Below, one piece after another: positions 5,036-6,742 of a DNA stretch of 6,742 nucleotides (positions are counted from its first letter, which is position 1; each line of letters starts with the position of its first letter). The notes beneath the pieces were generated by a model, which was not told the DNA's origin, searched no databases, and saw only the letters and a list, made by a program, of their open reading frames with translations. Made by a program: the position numbers and the translations under genes. Source of the DNA: Actinomycetes bacterium (GTDB lineage Bacteria > Actinomycetota > Actinomycetes > Mycobacteriales > Mycobacteriaceae); the NCBI GenBank assembly GCA_022600695.1, contig JAHZJY010000319.1, forward strand, positions 1 to 6,742. The letters are read 5' to 3'.

Positions 5036-5049
5036 GGTCCGGCCGGACC
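5036..5049. promoter_or_regulatory. 14-bp perfect palindrome in the promoter of the plus-strand SRPBCC gene
   Basis: GGTCCGGCCGGACC is self-complementary over all 14 bases and ends 3 nt before the -10 candidate at 5053, so it occupies the -35/-10 spacer. That placement is what a repressor operator would have. An 8-bp inverted pair, GACCCGGC (4998-5005) and GCCGGGTC (5032-5039), overlaps its left edge. In GC-rich DNA such palindromes also occur by chance, so position carries most of the weight. Confidence 0.35.
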
Positions 5050-5052
5050 GCC

Positions 5053-5058
5053 TAGGAT
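5053..5058 (+). promoter_or_regulatory. Candidate -10 element for the leaderless plus-strand SRPBCC gene
   Basis: TAGGAT matches TANNNT well and lies 8 nt before the ATG at 5067. The bases between (CTACGGTC) hold no ribosome-binding site, which supports a leaderless or near-leaderless mRNA. No recognisable -35 hexamer is seen. Confidence 0.5.
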
Positions 5059-5066
5059 CTACGGTC

Positions 5067-5525
5067 ATGGAAGGCTCAGTGACCGTGCACATGTCCGCGC
5101 CGGCCGACAAGATCTGGAATCTCATCGCCGACGTCCGCAACACCGGCCGGTTCTCCCCCGAGGTCTTCGAAGCCGAATGGCTCGGCGGAGCCACCGGCCC
5201 GGAACTGGGCGCGAAATTCCGCGGCCACGTCCGACGTAACGAGATCGGACCCGTGTACTGGACCACCTGCCGCGTCACCGCCTGCGAACCCGGCAGGGAG
5301 TTCGGCTTCGCCGTCCTCGGGCCGGGCGACCAGGCGGTCAACAACTGGCACTACCGGCTGACTCCCAGAGGTGACGGCACCGATGTCACGGAGTCGTTCC
5401 GCCTCAACAGTGCGCTACCGGTCCGGGTGTTCTGGATGTTCGCCGGCTATCTGCGCGGCCGGCGCAACGTCCGCGATATGCGCACCACACTGGAACGGAT
5501 CAAGGCAGTAGTCGAACAGGACTGA
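5067..5525 (+). CDS. SRPBCC-family (polyketide cyclase/dehydratase-like) protein
   Basis: This 152-residue protein has no signal peptide and should be cytoplasmic. Order of elements: first strand SVTVHMSAPADKIW (4-17), helix NLIADVRNTGRFSP (18-31), strands including EAEWLGG, GAKFRGHVRRN, YWTTCRVTACEPGREFGFAV and NNWHYRLTPRGDGTDVTESF, then a long C-terminal helix (about 118-150, with RGRRNVRDMRTTLERIKAV). This is the usual full length for the family. Proteins of this kind bind lipids, polyketides or other apolar ligands in a deep cavity. The gene lies 84 nt upstream of cyp124 on the same strand, so a shared lipid substrate is conceivable, but a promoter candidate and a dyad lie between them and I would not call them an operon with confidence. 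Confidence 0.84.
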   Translation: MEGSVTVHMSAPADKIWNLIADVRNTGRFSPEVFEAEWLGGATGPELGAKFRGHVRRNEIGPVYWTTCRVTACEPGREFGFAVLGPGDQAVNNWHYRLTPRGDGTDVTESFRLNSALPVRVFWMFAGYLRGRRNVRDMRTTLERIKAVVEQD

Positions 5526-5548
5526 CCCCGCAGGCCCGGCACCGGCCC

Positions 5549-5554
5549 TACTGT
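5549..5554 (+). promoter_or_regulatory. Possible -10 element for cyp124
   Basis: TACTGT fits TANNNT and lies 55 nt before the ATG at 5610, giving a leader of about 48 nt that contains the GAGGACGGGACGG purine-rich stretch as ribosome-binding region. If used, it allows cyp124 to be transcribed independently of the SRPBCC gene upstream. Confidence 0.3.
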
Positions 5555-5571
5555 TGGAGGCGGAGGACCGC

Positions 5572-5586
5572 GGGATTCGCAATCCC
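5572..5586. promoter_or_regulatory. 15-nt dyad upstream of cyp124
   Basis: GGGATT (5572-5577) and AATCCC (5581-5586) are perfect inverted copies separated by CGC. The dyad sits between the possible -10 element and the start of cyp124, in the would-be leader. It could be an operator acting as a roadblock, or a short leader hairpin. I cannot match it to a known regulator site such as that of KstR. Confidence 0.35.
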
Positions 5587-5609
5587 CGGCGAGGACGGGA
5601 CGGTAACTG

Positions 5610-6742
5610 ATGGGCATCGCGACCCGAATCAACGGCGAGCCGCCACCGCACGTGCCACTCGCCGACATCGAGATGGGGACCCAGGACTTCTGGGCCCGCA
5701 ACGACACCTTCCGCGACGGCGCGTTCGCCACCCTGCGCAGCGAGGCCCCGGTCCGGTTCGTCAACGAGATCGAGTTCGAGGGTTTCGAGACTGGTGCGGG
5801 TCACTGGGCGCTGATGCGGTTCGACGACGTGCATTACGCCAGCCGGCACCCGGAGGTCTTCAGCTCCTACCCGAATATCACCATCGCCGATCAGGCACCC
5901 GAGGTGGCCGAGTACTTCGGCTCGATGATCGCCTTGGACGATCCACGGCACGCCCGACTGCGCAGCATCGTCCGCAGCGCCTTCACCCCCAGGGTGGTGG
6001 CCCGCACCGAGGAATCCGTCCGGGACCGGGCACGACGGCTGGTGACCGACATGGTCGCCAACCACCCGGATGGTCGCGGCGAACTGGTTTCGGAGTTGTC
6101 CGGACCGCTGCCACTGCAGGTGATCTGCGACATGATGGGCATCCCGGAGGCCGACCACCAGCAGATATTCCACTGGACCAACATCATCCTCGGCTTCGGC
6201 GACCCAGACCTGACCACCGACTTCGACGAGTTCATGAAGGTGGCCATCGACATCGGGGCCTACGCCACCGCACTGGCCGATGACCGTCGGGCCAACCCGC
6301 GCGACGACCTCACCACCGCACTGGTGGCCGCCGAGGTCGACGGCGAACGGCTGACCTCGGCGGAGATCGCCTCGTTCTTCATCCTGCTGGCCATCGCCGG
6401 CAACGAGACCACCCGCAACGCCATCAGTCACGGTGTGCTGGCGCTCACCCGCTATCCGGAGCAGCGCGAGATCTGGTGGGACGATTTTGACACCCACTCC
6501 CAGACGGCGGTGGAGGAGATCGTGCGCTGGGCCTCGCCGGTGGTCTACATGCGGCGCACCACGACCCGCGATGTGGAGGTCGGCGGTACTCGAATCGCCA
6601 AGGGCGACAAGGTGACCATGTGGTACGCCTCGGCCAACCGCGACGAGGACAAGTTCGACAATCCGTGGCTGTTCGACGTGACTCGCGCCCCCAATCATCA
6701 TCTCGGGTTCGGCGGCGGCGGGACCCACTTCTGCCTGGGCGC
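5610..6742 (+). CDS. cyp124: Cytochrome P450, CYP124 family (3' end outside window)
   Basis: 377 residues are visible. The sequence matches M. tuberculosis CYP124 (Rv2266, 428 aa), a haem monooxygenase that omega-hydroxylates methyl-branched lipids and also acts on cholesterol-type sterols. Landmarks include the start MGIATRINGEPPP, the C-helix HARLR (His114, Arg118), the I-helix AGNETT (263-268), the K-helix ExxR (Glu303, Arg306), and the haem loop FGGGGTHFCLG with ligand Cys375. The Phe lies one residue further from the Cys than in the general P450 signature, as in CYP124/125 proteins. About 50 residues are missing. The ATG at 5610 aligns with the family N-terminus and follows a GAGGACGGGACGG stretch. 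No dedicated ferredoxin or reductase gene is adjacent. CYP124 paralogues occur in fast-growing mycobacteria, so strict orthology is not shown. Confidence 0.94.
   Translation, partial: MGIATRINGEPPPHVPLADIEMGTQDFWARNDTFRDGAFATLRSEAPVRFVNEIEFEGFETGAGHWALMRFDDVHYASRHPEVFSSYPNITIADQAPEVAEYFGSMIALDDPRHARLRSIVRSAFTPRVVARTEESVRDRARRLVTDMVANHPDGRGELVSELSGPLPLQVICDMMGIPEADHQQIFHWTNIILGFGDPDLTTDFDEFMKVAIDIGAYATALADDRRANPRDDLTTALVAAEVDGERLTSAEIASFFILLAIAGNETTRNAISHGVLALTRYPEQREIWWDDFDTHSQTAVEEIVRWASPVVYMRRTTTRDVEVGGTRIAKGDKVTMWYASANRDEDKFDNPWLFDVTRAPNHHLGFGGGGTHFCLG

Noticed and set aside
4743..5066. N-terminal extension of the plus-strand SRPBCC gene to 4743
   Set aside because: It would be antisense to the divergent SRPBCC gene and run through the promoter region. 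The family fold starts at the ATG at 5067.
4961..5344. N-terminal extension of the minus-strand SRPBCC gene to 5344
   Set aside because: The extra 128 residues are antisense to the other SRPBCC gene and have no family similarity. The fold begins right after the ATG at 4960.
5415..6728. 437-residue open frame antisense to cyp124
   Set aside because: It is the codon-position shadow of the P450 gene in GC-rich DNA. Its translation is rich in Gly, Val, His and Asp without any domain, while the sense strand encodes an intact, recognisable P450.
1..6742. Mobile element, CRISPR array, toxin-antitoxin or defence island
   Set aside because: I see no transposase, integrase, terminal repeats, regularly spaced repeats or small toxin-like gene pairs. 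All larger frames fit housekeeping-type mycobacterial families.

Overview
The window looks like a chromosomal segment of a GC-rich actinobacterium, almost certainly a mycobacterium (Mycobacterium or Mycolicibacterium). Four genes closely match mycobacterial proteins I know: a single-Ig-domain L,D-transpeptidase of the LdtMt1/LdtA type, a 7Fe ferredoxin of the FdxA type, the secreted serine protease PepA (Mtb32A), and a cytochrome P450 of the CYP124 family. I see no mobile element, CRISPR array, tRNA or rRNA. Coding and intergenic sequence look uniform, so this reads as ordinary core or near-core sequence.

Layout. The 3' end of a YceI-family gene (1-405, +) converges on ldtA (420-1175, -) with a 14-nt gap. 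Across a 162-nt divergent region lies a carboxymuconolactone decarboxylase/AhpD-like gene (1338-1700, +). It ends in a strong hairpin shared with the convergent fdxA (1739-2077, -). Behind fdxA is a one-pass membrane protein of unknown function (2165-2728, -). A divergent SnoaL/NTF2-like gene (2838-3368, +) follows, then a terminator-like hairpin and pepA (3451-4539, +). pepA converges on a small SRPBCC gene (4565-4960, -). A second, divergent SRPBCC gene (5067-5525, +) precedes cyp124 (5610 to the window edge, +, truncated after its haem-ligand Cys).

The most informative non-coding signal is a palindrome at 2134-2153, upstream of fdxA, that fits the DosR (hypoxia/dormancy) box. fdxA is a DosR-regulon member in M. 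tuberculosis, so gene and site support each other. Other candidate operators lie upstream of the AhpD-like gene (three alternating AACGCC/GGCGTT half-sites), upstream of the + strand SRPBCC gene (a 14-bp perfect palindrome), and upstream of cyp124 (a 15-nt dyad). Five genes have a TANNNT hexamer only 7-9 nt before the ATG, as expected of leaderless mycobacterial transcripts.

Themes are cell-envelope maintenance (LdtA, secreted PepA, YceI), redox and stress (AhpD-like protein, FdxA) and lipid metabolism (CYP124, the SRPBCC proteins). I see no evidence that these genes form one dedicated system. I found no clearly undescribed system; the interest is mainly regulatory.
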